Assembly: GCF_014652715.1 (NCBI RefSeq)
Contig: NZ_BMZI01000001.1
Coordinates: 19,842 to 83,841 of the forward strand
Length of the DNA: 64,000 bases
Origin: Salinicola rhizosphaerae
Lineage (GTDB): Bacteria > Pseudomonadota > Gammaproteobacteria > Pseudomonadales > Halomonadaceae
Direction: 5' to 3'
Shown piece after piece: positions 49,501 through 60,719 of the stretch; the first letter of the stretch is position 1, and each line of letters opens with the position of its first letter. The position numbers and the translations under genes are program-made. The notes under the pieces are model-generated. The model worked only from the letters and a program-made list of their open reading frames with translations, ran no database searches and was not told the DNA's origin.

Positions 49501-52500
49501 TACCTCGATCACCATGTCGCCGGACTACTCCAAGATCTACGTCTCGACGATGAACGGAGAGATCATCCGCTACGACGTCGACGCGACGACGGGGGCGCTC
49601 TCCAACGAGCAGGTACTCGCGCTCGACTATTTTCAGGGCGAGGATGGCGCGCGAGGCATTCTCGGGCTGACTTTCGATCCGACCGATCCCAACGTGCTGT
49701 GGGTGACGGATAACTACCCGATTCCGCTGACCGGGCGCGATAACGGCGTGCCCGACTTCAGCGGTCGTATCAGCAAGATCACCATCGACGACAGTGACGA
49801 GACGTTCACCGCGACGGCGGAAACCTATATCACCGGGTTGCCGCGCTCCAACGGTGACCACGTCACCAACAGCCTCACCTTTCATGCCAATCCGGAGTAC
49901 GACGCGGTCACCAACCCCGACGTGCCGCCGTATCTGCTGTATGTCTCCCAAGGCGCCAACACGGCCATGGGCGGTGACGACAGTGCCTGGGGCAATCGGC
50001 CCGAACGTTTGCTCAACGCCGCGATTCTCGAAATCGACCCGACGCGCGAGGCGCCGGAGGGGGGCTTCGATGTCTCTACTGAACCGTTACCGACGGATGG
50101 CTCGAACACTCGCTATACGGATGACGACGGCGATCTGAAAAACGGCCCGATCGACATGGGTGGCGGACAGTACCTGGTATTCGCCGAGGACGGCACGGCG
50201 ACCATGCAGGACGCGGACGGCAATATCCTGCTCGAGTACTACGACCCCTATGCCGAAGATGCCGTGCTCAAGATCTATGCCACGGGCATCCGCAACGGCT
50301 ACGACCTGGTATGGCACTCCAACGGCAATCTCTACGTGCCGACCAACGGTTCGGCGGCCGGCGGCGTCACGCCCGACGATCCGTCGACCGCCTACGACGA
50401 GGCGCTGATCAACGTCGGCATCGAGGACGACTGGCTGTTCAAGGTCGAGGAGGGCGGGTACTACGGCCATCCCGATCCGCTGCGGGACGAGTATATCCTC
50501 AACGGCGGCAACCCGACCGACGGCGAAGACGTCAACGAAACCGACGAGTATCAGGTCGGCACCGATCCGGACAGCAACTACCAGATCGATGACGTCTATT
50601 CGCTGGGAACCAACCGCTCCCCGAACGGCGCCATCGAATACACCAGCAATATCTTCGGTGCCACGCTGGCTGGCAGTCTGCTGTTCGTCGAGTACTCCGG
50701 GGGAGACGACATCCGCTGGATCTCGCTGGACGAGGACGGCAATGTCTCGTCGGACACCGTGCTGCGAGACGTCGACGGTAACGTGATCTCGTATGTCGAC
50801 CCGCTCGATATCATCGAGAATCCGCTGACCGGTCAGCTCTATTTGATGACGCTCAATCGTAGCACCGGAGAGAGCCAGGTCATTCGGCTCGATCCCGTTC
50901 CGGGTGACGCCATCGATCTCGATCCGGATGTCGATCTGGTGTCGATCATGACCATCCAGGCCGAAGACGAGACGCAGGCGGTCATTGCTTCGGGGGCGGA
51001 TGCGCAGATCGTGATTCGCGACGGCGACAATCCTGAAACCGCCAACGTCGGTTCCGAGTACGGGGTACGTCCTGGCGCCTATGGACTGGATGGTAACACC
51101 GACGACAGCGATGGCGTCGTCGGCGGCTATGCCGACTTCGGCAGCACCAATGCCGATTTCATCACCTTCACCGCCGATATCAGCGCTGCAGATGCCGGGG
51201 ATGCCGTTCTGCGCGTGCGCTTCGGTACGGGCGGTACGACCGACCGCCCGCTCGAGGTGTTCGTCAACGGCACGAGCATCGGCACCTACGTGTTCTCGCC
51301 ACCGGTCGGCGCGAGCGGCAATACCGCATGGAACACCTGGCAGACGCTGGATATTCCGGCCGAACTGGTGGCGGGTGCCAATACGATCACCTTCCAGTCG
51401 GTCAACAATACCGGCCCGAACATCGATCAGCTGGAGATCCTCAAGGAGGACACGACGCCGGGCTATGCGATCTACGAGGCCGAGACGGCCGAGCTCGACG
51501 GCGGGGCGGTGGTGATCTCTTCAGACGATACCGACCGTGGGGCCTCCGGCAGCGGATTCGTCGACTTCGTCGGCACGGGTGATCAGAGCGTGACCTGGAC
51601 GGTGGATGCGGCGACCAGTGGCATCTACGAGGTGACGGTGCGCTACTCGTTGACCAGTGGCAAGGCGGATCGACCGATGGGACTCACGGTCAACGGTGCC
51701 GCTTACGAAAACGTCAATTTTCCGGCAACGAGCCAGACGGTCAGCGACTGGGTGACGCAGACGTTCAGCGTCACGCTGGCCGCCGGTAGCAACACGATCT
51801 CGCTGACGGCCCCCAACGGCGTCGGGCCGGATATCGACTCGCTGCAGATCGACGACGAGCCGAGCACGGCCTTCGGCGACGGTGACATCAATGTCGTCAG
51901 CACGGACCCGGCTTATTTCACCGATCGTATCGCGTTCAACTACCTCGAGGTGAACGACGCCACGAGCAATGCCGATGGCCCTCGCGAGTACAAGGACAGC
52001 GGCTCGGTCGTGATCAGCAACAGCGGAGAGGGCGATCTCGATGTCTCGAGCATCACGGTCAGCGGACCGTTCATGCTGGCCGATCCGGATGCGCTCGACG
52101 ATCTGACGCTGGCCCCGGGCGCATCGGTCGAGGTCGAGGTGCTGTTCAACCGCGACGCGTATACGCCACCCACCGATAACGCCGACAGCGGCGTCTTCAC
52201 CGGCGCGCTGACGATCGTCTCCGACGATGCCGACCAGCCCGTGACCGAGATCCAGCTGGCAGGCTTCTGGCAAGCGCGGGACGAAGGCGGGTGGGAACCC
52301 AACCTCAACGAACTGTGGGAAGTCTACGGATTCGGCAACACCATCGAGGGCTTGTCCACGCTCGATGGTGGCGGCGAGTCTGCGCTCTCCGACGCCGGAC
52401 TCTACCAGGCAGCCAACGACGAGGAGGTGATGTCGCGTTACTGGCAGATCGCCGATGGCGTCGAGACGGCGACCATCACGCAGCTGGCCGCGCTGCACGG

Positions 52501-54046
52501 CTATGGCGGATCGTTGATGGCGATTCACGCCCCCGGCGACAAGTCGACCCGCTCCGTGCTGCTTAACCACGCCAGCGATAATAGTCAGACGCTGCTGCCC
52601 CTGACGAGTAGTGGTGCCTATGCGACCACCACGCTCACGCGTGACCAGATACCGGATAGCTGGCTCGGCGACGACGTCTTCGGGCTGTCGAGCGCCAATT
52701 TCTCCTCCGACCCGTCACTGAACGGAGCCGGCATCGGCACGCCCGATGCCGAAGACGAGGGGCTGCAGCGCGGCTACATGGTACGCATGATCCAGGCGCT
52801 CGACAGCGACGGCAATGCCATTGCCAACACGTATTTCATGGTCGTCGACTTCAACGGCATCAACTACGACTATCAGGACAACGTCTATCTGATCCAGGGT
52901 ATCGAACCTGCGACCCGATCCCCGTTCAACGACACGGGCACTCCCTGGGCGCTGGACGAGAGCGGGCTGACGCTGGATGCGGCGCTGTTCGACGAAGGCG
53001 CCCCGTACGTTGCCTACCATGACTCGAGCGAAACACAGCTCGGCAGCGACTTTCGCGATACCGGCGTCGATATCGTCGGCGAGGGCGATGCCATCGGCAA
53101 TATCCAGAATGGCGAGTGGGTCGAGTACACCATCAATGTCGAGACCGCCGGTGCCTACAATCTCTCTTTCCTGACGGCTCTGGGTGCCTCTGGCGGGAAT
53201 GCCAGGTCGATTACGGCCTCTTTCACCTCCGACGCCGGTAACTACGAAACCACCACGGTGGGCGTCGATTACAGCGGCAGCTGGAGCAACTACGAATCGA
53301 CGGATACCGGCAACGTGGTACTGGAGGCGGGCGAGCAGACGATGCGATTGACCTTCAACGGCGGCTCGATGAACGTGGCGTCGTTCTCCTTCGTCGAAGC
53401 AACGCAGACGGCATTCACCGAGGATGGCACGCCCTGGGAGATCGGCGAGGGGCTGACGATCGATGCGGCGGACTACGACGTCGGCGGCCCGGAAATCGCC
53501 TACCAGGACAGCAGCGAAGATCAGCTCGGCGTGGATACCCGCGGTGAAGGCGTCGATCTTCGCGACGATGGTCAGTCGATTGGTTGGATTGCCGATAATG
53601 AATGGGTCGAGTACACGATCGACGTGGCCGAAGCCGGCACCTACCAGCTCTCGTTCGCGGCGGCGACGATGTCCAACGGCCGAACCGTGACGGCGAGTGT
53701 CGAGCAGGACGGGGTTGAGTACACCAGTGCGTCGCCGCAGGCGGTGACCAATACCGGCGGCTGGACCAACTACCAGCAGAACGATGGCATCGCGCTGGAT
53801 CTGGCGGCCGGCGAGCAGACCTTGCGGCTGACGTTCAACGGCGGCGCGATGAACCTGCAGTCGTTCACGCTGACGCCGGAGGCGGCCGCAACGACGACAT
53901 CCACCAGCGTCATGAGTCTGATGATGGCGTCGGTCAGCGATCAGACGGAAGCCATGCTGGAGACGATTGCCGACGTCTTCGCGCCGGACGACGATGTGGC
54001 GGTGGCCGGCGTGGATGACAACCCGGATACGACGACCATCGCCTGA
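46577..54046 (+). CDS. Giant multi-domain CBM6/malectin/beta-propeller protein, putative type I substrate
   Basis: 2489 residues, AGGGGA upstream. Acidic, almost Cys-free, no Sec signal. By eye the layout is: N-terminal unknown (1-120); CBM6/35-like modules at about 123-272, 283-436 and 442-590 (YLDMGGQ, VRYASSGT, GPNIDS); malectin-like 602-801 (SIKINFQPDGS); Ig-like 812-948; a beta-propeller of the glucose/sorbosone dehydrogenase type 955-1445 (GIRNGYDLVWHSNGNLYVP); CBM-like 1458-1625 and 1632-1758; an SPD-2/HYDIN-like domain 1772-1898; an unknown block 1899-2113; two further CBM6 modules 2122-2436; an acidic tail. No GGxGxD repeats are seen. The divergent type I system is the obvious exporter. 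A role in binding or oxidising matrix sugars is inferred. Confidence 0.8.
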   Translation: MFTFSIIDALTGEVVDTLEPGDAIARDLLSDDYLLEATPTDSADFLASDISSVTLTVTDAAGVESTQTAEESPYRFSLSPAWESGIASFVLEGFGAGGDPLANSEQAFDVEIVGSEGWVDGVYTLQGESLSTDDGTSTADTVIRDASNPESSSAAGDDGLWDNHSGSGYLDMGGQVGDAAYFEVDVETAGVYELDVRYASSGSSSRPLNVLVDGTDQGTLALASTGTGTAGWETWAHATLTLTLSAGTNVIRLENVIGGGPNIDSLTLTAVPDVDDGDDALVIQAEDPALLSIDDSGATTSQTLTRVVDADNPDALGNVRGGAIGGAYVDFGTDAGDAMTLAVTPDEAGLYTATIRYANGGTSDRPLLLSVNGGDAVLVSFPPTGSWNTWGEVEVSVSLPAGENAVTLTLPTAAQGGVANGPNIDQIGFEYAEALPDDPTLVFQIEGEALTIEDTGAADTVVRDANNTETSGGGADGLWGDFSGSGYLDMGGQAGDAASFNVSVGEAGTYLLTVRYASSGTADRPMAVSVDGDNQGTLAFASTGTGSAGWENWTETTIEVDLSAGDNVIRLANVGSTGPNIDAISLNTIDASGEEPTVEPGDRFSIKINFQPDGSTTPDGYIADTGQAFGTQSFQVDGQTYQYGWVTEESIADGTANGTTPMAIAGQDADALGDRSDTLTDVDPLQATYAGFSKPGYSDSAGWEVELEDGYYEVTISIGDSGGAYDSVNVINAEGESFGELTSERPDDFPADDDPTDDSDGYRSTLITRIVQVTDGRLTLDSIGLDSDNTEIQYIEIQSLPDLTPDDDREAPEDYAYFTDPRAVAGVGESQVEVHLQSDDGSVPTGIDPTSDLFIGISVVDGRGGALLESLNDGSVRLFNTVTGEEVAFNINTTGGFDSLTISPVGELDEYTSYTLVIDGFQDRGDNTDPDAPTREFQKFTTTFVTGAEPEIQDSEVAFDTTVELNGAEDGAYLFTSITMSPDYSKIYVSTMNGEIIRYDVDATTGALSNEQVLALDYFQGEDGARGILGLTFDPTDPNVLWVTDNYPIPLTGRDNGVPDFSGRISKITIDDSDETFTATAETYITGLPRSNGDHVTNSLTFHANPEYDAVTNPDVPPYLLYVSQGANTAMGGDDSAWGNRPERLLNAAILEIDPTREAPEGGFDVSTEPLPTDGSNTRYTDDDGDLKNGPIDMGGGQYLVFAEDGTATMQDADGNILLEYYDPYAEDAVLKIYATGIRNGYDLVWHSNGNLYVPTNGSAAGGVTPDDPSTAYDEALINVGIEDDWLFKVEEGGYYGHPDPLRDEYILNGGNPTDGEDVNETDEYQVGTDPDSNYQIDDVYSLGTNRSPNGAIEYTSNIFGATLAGSLLFVEYSGGDDIRWISLDEDGNVSSDTVLRDVDGNVISYVDPLDIIENPLTGQLYLMTLNRSTGESQVIRLDPVPGDAIDLDPDVDLVSIMTIQAEDETQAVIASGADAQIVIRDGDNPETANVGSEYGVRPGAYGLDGNTDDSDGVVGGYADFGSTNADFITFTADISAADAGDAVLRVRFGTGGTTDRPLEVFVNGTSIGTYVFSPPVGASGNTAWNTWQTLDIPAELVAGANTITFQSVNNTGPNIDQLEILKEDTTPGYAIYEAETAELDGGAVVISSDDTDRGASGSGFVDFVGTGDQSVTWTVDAATSGIYEVTVRYSLTSGKADRPMGLTVNGAAYENVNFPATSQTVSDWVTQTFSVTLAAGSNTISLTAPNGVGPDIDSLQIDDEPSTAFGDGDINVVSTDPAYFTDRIAFNYLEVNDATSNADGPREYKDSGSVVISNSGEGDLDVSSITVSGPFMLADPDALDDLTLAPGASVEVEVLFNRDAYTPPTDNADSGVFTGALTIVSDDADQPVTEIQLAGFWQARDEGGWEPNLNELWEVYGFGNTIEGLSTLDGGGESALSDAGLYQAANDEEVMSRYWQIADGVETATITQLAALHGYGGSLMAIHAPGDKSTRSVLLNHASDNSQTLLPLTSSGAYATTTLTRDQIPDSWLGDDVFGLSSANFSSDPSLNGAGIGTPDAEDEGLQRGYMVRMIQALDSDGNAIANTYFMVVDFNGINYDYQDNVYLIQGIEPATRSPFNDTGTPWALDESGLTLDAALFDEGAPYVAYHDSSETQLGSDFRDTGVDIVGEGDAIGNIQNGEWVEYTINVETAGAYNLSFLTALGASGGNARSITASFTSDAGNYETTTVGVDYSGSWSNYESTDTGNVVLEAGEQTMRLTFNGGSMNVASFSFVEATQTAFTEDGTPWEIGEGLTIDAADYDVGGPEIAYQDSSEDQLGVDTRGEGVDLRDDGQSIGWIADNEWVEYTIDVAEAGTYQLSFAAATMSNGRTVTASVEQDGVEYTSASPQAVTNTGGWTNYQQNDGIALDLAAGEQTLRLTFNGGAMNLQSFTLTPEAAATTTSTSVMSLMMASVSDQTEAMLETIADVFAPDDDVAVAGVDDNPDTTTIA

Positions 54047-54090
54047 ATGGCAGGCTGTCGCCCGCGCGGCAGCTATTGCCTGAACCTCCA

Positions 54091-54120
54091 AGCGCCGATG
54101 GTATCCATCGGCGCTTTTTT
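54091..54120 (+). terminator. Rho-independent terminator after the giant gene
   Basis: AGCGCCGATG and CATCGGCGCT form a 10-bp perfect stem followed by a six-T run, 45 bases after the stop codon. Confidence 0.92.
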
Positions 54121-54200
54121 GCGGGCTTCACGGCGGTTTTTGCGAGTGCTCTGGCGGGCGCTTCGGGATTGTCTTGCCGTCGTCGATGGCCGCTGTTGCG

Positions 54201-55397
54201 CTAGTTCACTTGCCGACGTTGCCACGGAAGTGGCTTTAGCGCGGCAATGATCACGATCATGCAGACCAGTGAAGAAGCGAACATCGAGGCGACGACGAAT
54301 CCGAGTGTTTCCGGCAGCAGGGTCGAGAGCGCGCTCAAGACACCGGCGATGCCGAACTGACAGGCGCCCAGTAGCGAGGCGGCGGTGCCACCGTGATGCT
54401 CGAAGTACTCCATGAAACAGGCCTGATTGTTCGGCACCACGCCGCCCTGGGCGCCGATGGTGATCATCATGGCGGGAAGGAAGAGCCACACCGAGGCATG
54501 GGTCCAGGTCATCAGGAGCAGCAGCAGGACGCCGACGAACTGCACGCTCAGGCAGGTGATCAGGATCTGGCGCGAGCTGAAGCGGTTGAGCAGGGCACGA
54601 TTGGTAAGATTGACCAGCAGCATTATGACGATATTGGCGCCGAACAGCAGCGAGAAGACGCTTTCCGAACGGCCGAAATGCGCCTGATAGATGAACGATG
54701 CATGGGTAATGAAGAGCATCATCACCGAGAAACCGAATGCCTGCAGCGCAATGAACGGCAGCGCCGGTCGCGTCGAGAAGACCGCGCGGTAGCGGGTGAG
54801 CAGCGTGTCGGCATGGTGATTGGCGTTGCCATCCTGCGAGTGGCGCAGCACGAAGATGGTCTGGATCGGAATCAGGCAGAGCGCGTAGATCGCCAGGAAC
54901 CAGAAAATGACGTGCCAGCCGCCGACGGCGAGCAGAGCACTGCCGATACTGGGTGCGATGCCCGGGGCCAGCACCATGATCAGGCCGATCATGCTGAACA
55001 GCTTGGCCGCCTCACGGCCTTGCACCTGGTCGCGCACCAGCGCTGGAACCAGAACCATGACCCAACCGCCGCCGAAGGCCTGCAGCGCCCTGAACAGCAG
55101 CAGGCTGTCGAGTGAGGCAGCCTGGCTGACGCCAACGCAGGCCGCGATGAAAATGACGAGGCCTGCATACATGACGCGTTTGCGGCCGATTCGATCCGAT
55201 AGCGGGCCGCCGACCAGCTGGCCTACGGCCAGACCGAAAATGTAGACCGAGAGGCTGCGCGAAACCTCGCCGATACCGGTACCAAGGGCCTCGGCCATGG
55301 AGGGAAAAGCGGGTAGATAGGCGTCGATGGACAGGGGGCCCAGCGCCATGGTCATGGCCAGGACGAAAGGCAGTGCAGCGGAGTAGGTGCGAGACAT
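54201..55397 (-). CDS. Bcr/CflA-family drug exporter (MFS)
   Basis: 398 residues with 12 transmembrane segments. Bcr/CflA features are LGPLSIDAYLPAFPSMAEALG near the start, GPLSDRIGRKRVMYAGL between helices 2 and 3, and ALQAFGGGWVMVLVPALVRDQVQGREAAKLFS. It is a proton-driven exporter in the inner membrane, for drugs or small metabolites. Stands alone. The 140 bases before it and up to holA show no gene. Confidence 0.92.
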   Translation of the reverse strand: MSRTYSAALPFVLAMTMALGPLSIDAYLPAFPSMAEALGTGIGEVSRSLSVYIFGLAVGQLVGGPLSDRIGRKRVMYAGLVIFIAACVGVSQAASLDSLLLFRALQAFGGGWVMVLVPALVRDQVQGREAAKLFSMIGLIMVLAPGIAPSIGSALLAVGGWHVIFWFLAIYALCLIPIQTIFVLRHSQDGNANHHADTLLTRYRAVFSTRPALPFIALQAFGFSVMMLFITHASFIYQAHFGRSESVFSLLFGANIVIMLLVNLTNRALLNRFSSRQILITCLSVQFVGVLLLLLMTWTHASVWLFLPAMMITIGAQGGVVPNNQACFMEYFEHHGGTAASLLGACQFGIAGVLSALSTLLPETLGFVVASMFASSLVCMIVIIAALKPLPWQRRQVN

Positions 55398-55540
55398 GAA
55401 GATGATGACGGCTTCGGCAGTTAGTTGAAGGCGTCAACTATATTGACGCCAGCTATCATATTCAACTTTCGGCGATATGCCGGAATTGAGGTCCCGGGTT
55501 CGACGTCAACGGGGCTGAGGTGAACAACTGACGTGGGCGA

Positions 55541-56599
55541 TCAGGCCGTGCGATAGGCGTACGCCATTTCCGCCAGTAACCCGCGACCGCCGGCGAGCGT
55601 CAGGGCCAGGTCCTGCAGGCAGTCCCATACCGGCAGCGGGCTCGCGCCCTTGATGGCCAGATCGATGCGCTGGGCGAACATCAGTAGCTTGTGAAGACGG
55701 CGCTGCGGCAGACGCTTGAGCGCCTGCTGATAGCCGGGGCGACGCTTTTCGGGAATCATCGGACGCTGCGCCTTGCAGGCGTGGTCCAGGCTCTGCCCCT
55801 GATCGAGATGCTGAAAGATCGATAGCAGCGTGCGCAGCTCCCGCGTCAGCGCCCACAGCACCACCGGAGCTTCGACACCTTCCTGGCGCAGGCCAGCCAC
55901 GACACGCGTCACGCGATCCCGTTCCCCGCGCAGACAGGCATCGGTCAGGGTAAACACGTCATAGCGAGCGCTGCTTTCGACGCCACTGGCGATGGTGTCG
56001 ACGCTGAGCCGAGCGTTGGGTGGCATCAGCAACGCCAGCTTCTGCAGCTCCTGATCGGCGGCGAGCAGGTTACCTTCGGTGCGCTCGCCAAGCAGGCGAG
56101 CGGCCTCCATATCGATGTTGAGTCCGTGGAGGTTGGCGCGGTCACGAATCCAGAACCCCAGGCGCTGATGATCCACCGGCCAGACGGGAACGAACAGCCC
56201 CAGCTTGTCGAGCGTCTTGAACCACTTGCTGGATTGCGCCTTGCGGTCCAGGCGTTGGCTGGAGAGCAGCAGCACGTTGTCGCTGTCGCCGGCCTGTTCG
56301 GCGTAGGCTTCCAGCGCCTTGCTGCCCTCCTGACCGGGCGACTGGCTACCCAGACGAACCTCGATCAGTTTGCTGGAAGCGAACAGCGACAGGCTGGCTG
56401 CCGACTCGAGTAGCTGGGTCCACTGAAAACCCGATTCGACATGCAGAATCTCGCGCTCTTCGATACCGCGATCACGGGCCGTGCGGCGCACCGCATCGCA
56501 GGCTTCCATGTGGATCAGCGGCTCGTCGCCTGCCACCATCACCACCGGTGGCAGCCGCTTGTCCAGCGAGGCCTGAAGCTTGTCGGGGAAGACCTTCAT
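55541..56599 (-). CDS. holA: DNA polymerase III subunit delta
   Basis: 352 residues. MKVFPDKLQASLDKRLPPVVMVAGDEPLIHMEACDAVR at the start and LLLSSQRLDRKAQSSKWFKTLDKLG are typical of HolA. The protein is the wrench of the clamp loader that opens the beta clamp. Its ATG overlaps the end of lptE by four bases, as in the conserved leuS-lptE-holA order of gammaproteobacteria. Confidence 0.95.
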   Translation of the reverse strand: MKVFPDKLQASLDKRLPPVVMVAGDEPLIHMEACDAVRRTARDRGIEEREILHVESGFQWTQLLESAASLSLFASSKLIEVRLGSQSPGQEGSKALEAYAEQAGDSDNVLLLSSQRLDRKAQSSKWFKTLDKLGLFVPVWPVDHQRLGFWIRDRANLHGLNIDMEAARLLGERTEGNLLAADQELQKLALLMPPNARLSVDTIASGVESSARYDVFTLTDACLRGERDRVTRVVAGLRQEGVEAPVVLWALTRELRTLLSIFQHLDQGQSLDHACKAQRPMIPEKRRPGYQQALKRLPQRRLHKLLMFAQRIDLAIKGASPLPVWDCLQDLALTLAGGRGLLAEMAYAYRTA

Positions 56600-57108
56600 G
56601 GGGTCTCGAGAGCACCGAGCCGGTCGATCAACTGGTCCGCCGCCTGTTCGCGCAGGCGCTGTACGGCTTCGTCGCGTACCTGATTGCCGGCATAGATGTC
56701 ATCGGTCGACAGCAGCACCGTCGTCGAGGTCTCCAGCTGCTGCTGATTGAGCACGTAGGCGTCGTCGGCAACACGCTGTACCGAGAAGGGCGCGGTCAGC
56801 GTGATCTCCGTCTCGCGGCTGCCGGAGTCCGCCCGCGTCAGTCGATTCGAGGCGATGCGCTCGTCACCCAGGTTGACGCGAAGATCGGCGTCGTCGGAGA
56901 CCTCCGTGCCGGCCTGTTCCAGCGCGCGGCGAACGGTCTCGCTGAACGGCGAGACGTTGGCGCTCAGACCGACTTCCGACATGCCCAGCAGCGGCTGATG
57001 CATGCCGCGCAGCTGAAAACCGCAGCCCGCCATCGTGATGACGGCAAGCGTAACCAGGCCGATGCCGACGGCCTGACGCGCACGACGCGAAAAAGCGCGA
57101 TGCATCAT
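56596..57108 (-). CDS. lptE: LPS-assembly lipoprotein LptE
   Basis: 170 residues from ATG 57108, with AAGGAG seven bases upstream; the longer frame to 57201 is not needed. Lipobox MAGC with the mature start CGFQLRGMHQPLLG, the LptE hallmark. It plugs the LptD barrel in the outer membrane for LPS insertion. The rest (SVQRVADDAYVLNQQQLETS, DAVQRLREQAADQLIDRL) fits the family. Directly after leuS and coupled to holA. Confidence 0.94.
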   Translation of the reverse strand: MMHRAFSRRARQAVGIGLVTLAVITMAGCGFQLRGMHQPLLGMSEVGLSANVSPFSETVRRALEQAGTEVSDDADLRVNLGDERIASNRLTRADSGSRETEITLTAPFSVQRVADDAYVLNQQQLETSTTVLLSTDDIYAGNQVRDEAVQRLREQAADQLIDRLGALETP

Positions 57109-57204
57109 GAGAGAACTCCTTGTCCGATGACGGCGCCAACTCGGTGGCGCCGGGCAGATGTGCAGCATGATCGCTCGTCGGGCGCGATCCGTTGGCGACA
57201 AAGC

Positions 57205-59908
<2,704 letters not shown>

Positions 59909-60007
59909 TCAGGCCCACAAGCATACCCCAGACCCGGTGCGGCAGGTAGGGGCCCGGGGCAGGTGCATGAGCCCGACGCCCGGCAAGCGGTAGCCAAGGA
60001 GGTAACG

Positions 60008-60556
60008 ATGGACGAGCGCGATACACGATTGGATTCCCAGCCGTCAGCCGAGCCGCGTTCACGCCTGAGCGAGGCGTACGAGCGCGTGCTCACACGATTG
60101 AAGGACAACGGCGGAGAGCTCTCCTGGGAAAGCTTTCAGCGCGAGCTCGACGAGGCGGTAGCGTTCGAGGCCGAGTTTGAAGAGTTCACCAAGGATGAAG
60201 CGGCACTGCTGCGCGCCTGGGTCGAGCGCGACATGCGAGATTTTCGTCAGTTTCTGGCCAAGGGCGGTGAGGGCATTGCGACCTGGCTGGGTATCGATCT
60301 CGACGTGCTGTCGCGACGCGTCTCGGAGGCGCTGTTCTCGATTGCCGATCGCACGACCATCGACCGCGAGCGCTTCGATGACGACCTGGAAGCGGCGCGT
60401 GCCGATTATACGGCGGGCGAAGTCGCCATGCCTGGCGTCATGAGCTGCGTTCACTGCGGATCACGGGTGACGCTTGCCCAGGTCGGGCGGCTGGAGGCCT
60501 GCCACGCCTGCGGCCATCGCTATTTTCAGCGCGAGCGCGGCGGCGCCGGCGAATGA
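60008..60556 (+). CDS. DUF1451 zinc-ribbon protein (YbeL-like)
   Basis: 182 residues from ATG 60008, with AAGGAGGT upstream. Mostly helical, acidic N-terminal part (SRLSEAYERVLTRLKDNGGELSWESFQ) and a C-terminal zinc ribbon with Cys147-x2-Cys150 and Cys165-x2-Cys168. It matches E. coli YbeL, which is also divergent from leuS. Function unknown. Confidence 0.92.
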   Translation: MDERDTRLDSQPSAEPRSRLSEAYERVLTRLKDNGGELSWESFQRELDEAVAFEAEFEEFTKDEAALLRAWVERDMRDFRQFLAKGGEGIATWLGIDLDVLSRRVSEALFSIADRTTIDRERFDDDLEAARADYTAGEVAMPGVMSCVHCGSRVTLAQVGRLEACHACGHRYFQRERGGAGE

Positions 60557-60719
60557 GCCTCGGGGTGGCGGCGTTCCAGGGACGGACTTCTCGTCAGCGG
60601 TGTGACACATCCCCCTTGACCTTCCTGCGCGCTACCCTCGAGCTCGCTGCGCGCTGAACCTTACTCGTCGACTTTGGTCTCATCGACATTCGTGAGGCCA
60701 CATTCAACGAGGAGGGCGT

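Noticed and set aside
48473-49951. A 492-codon open frame antisense to the giant protein
   Set aside because: Shadow of the repetitive, GC-rich coding strand, which carries clear CBM and propeller motifs.
46577-54046. RTX adhesin (LapA-like)
   Set aside because: No GGxGxDxLx nonapeptides and no LapA-type retention module were seen, and the ABC protein lacks the C39-like domain of LapB.
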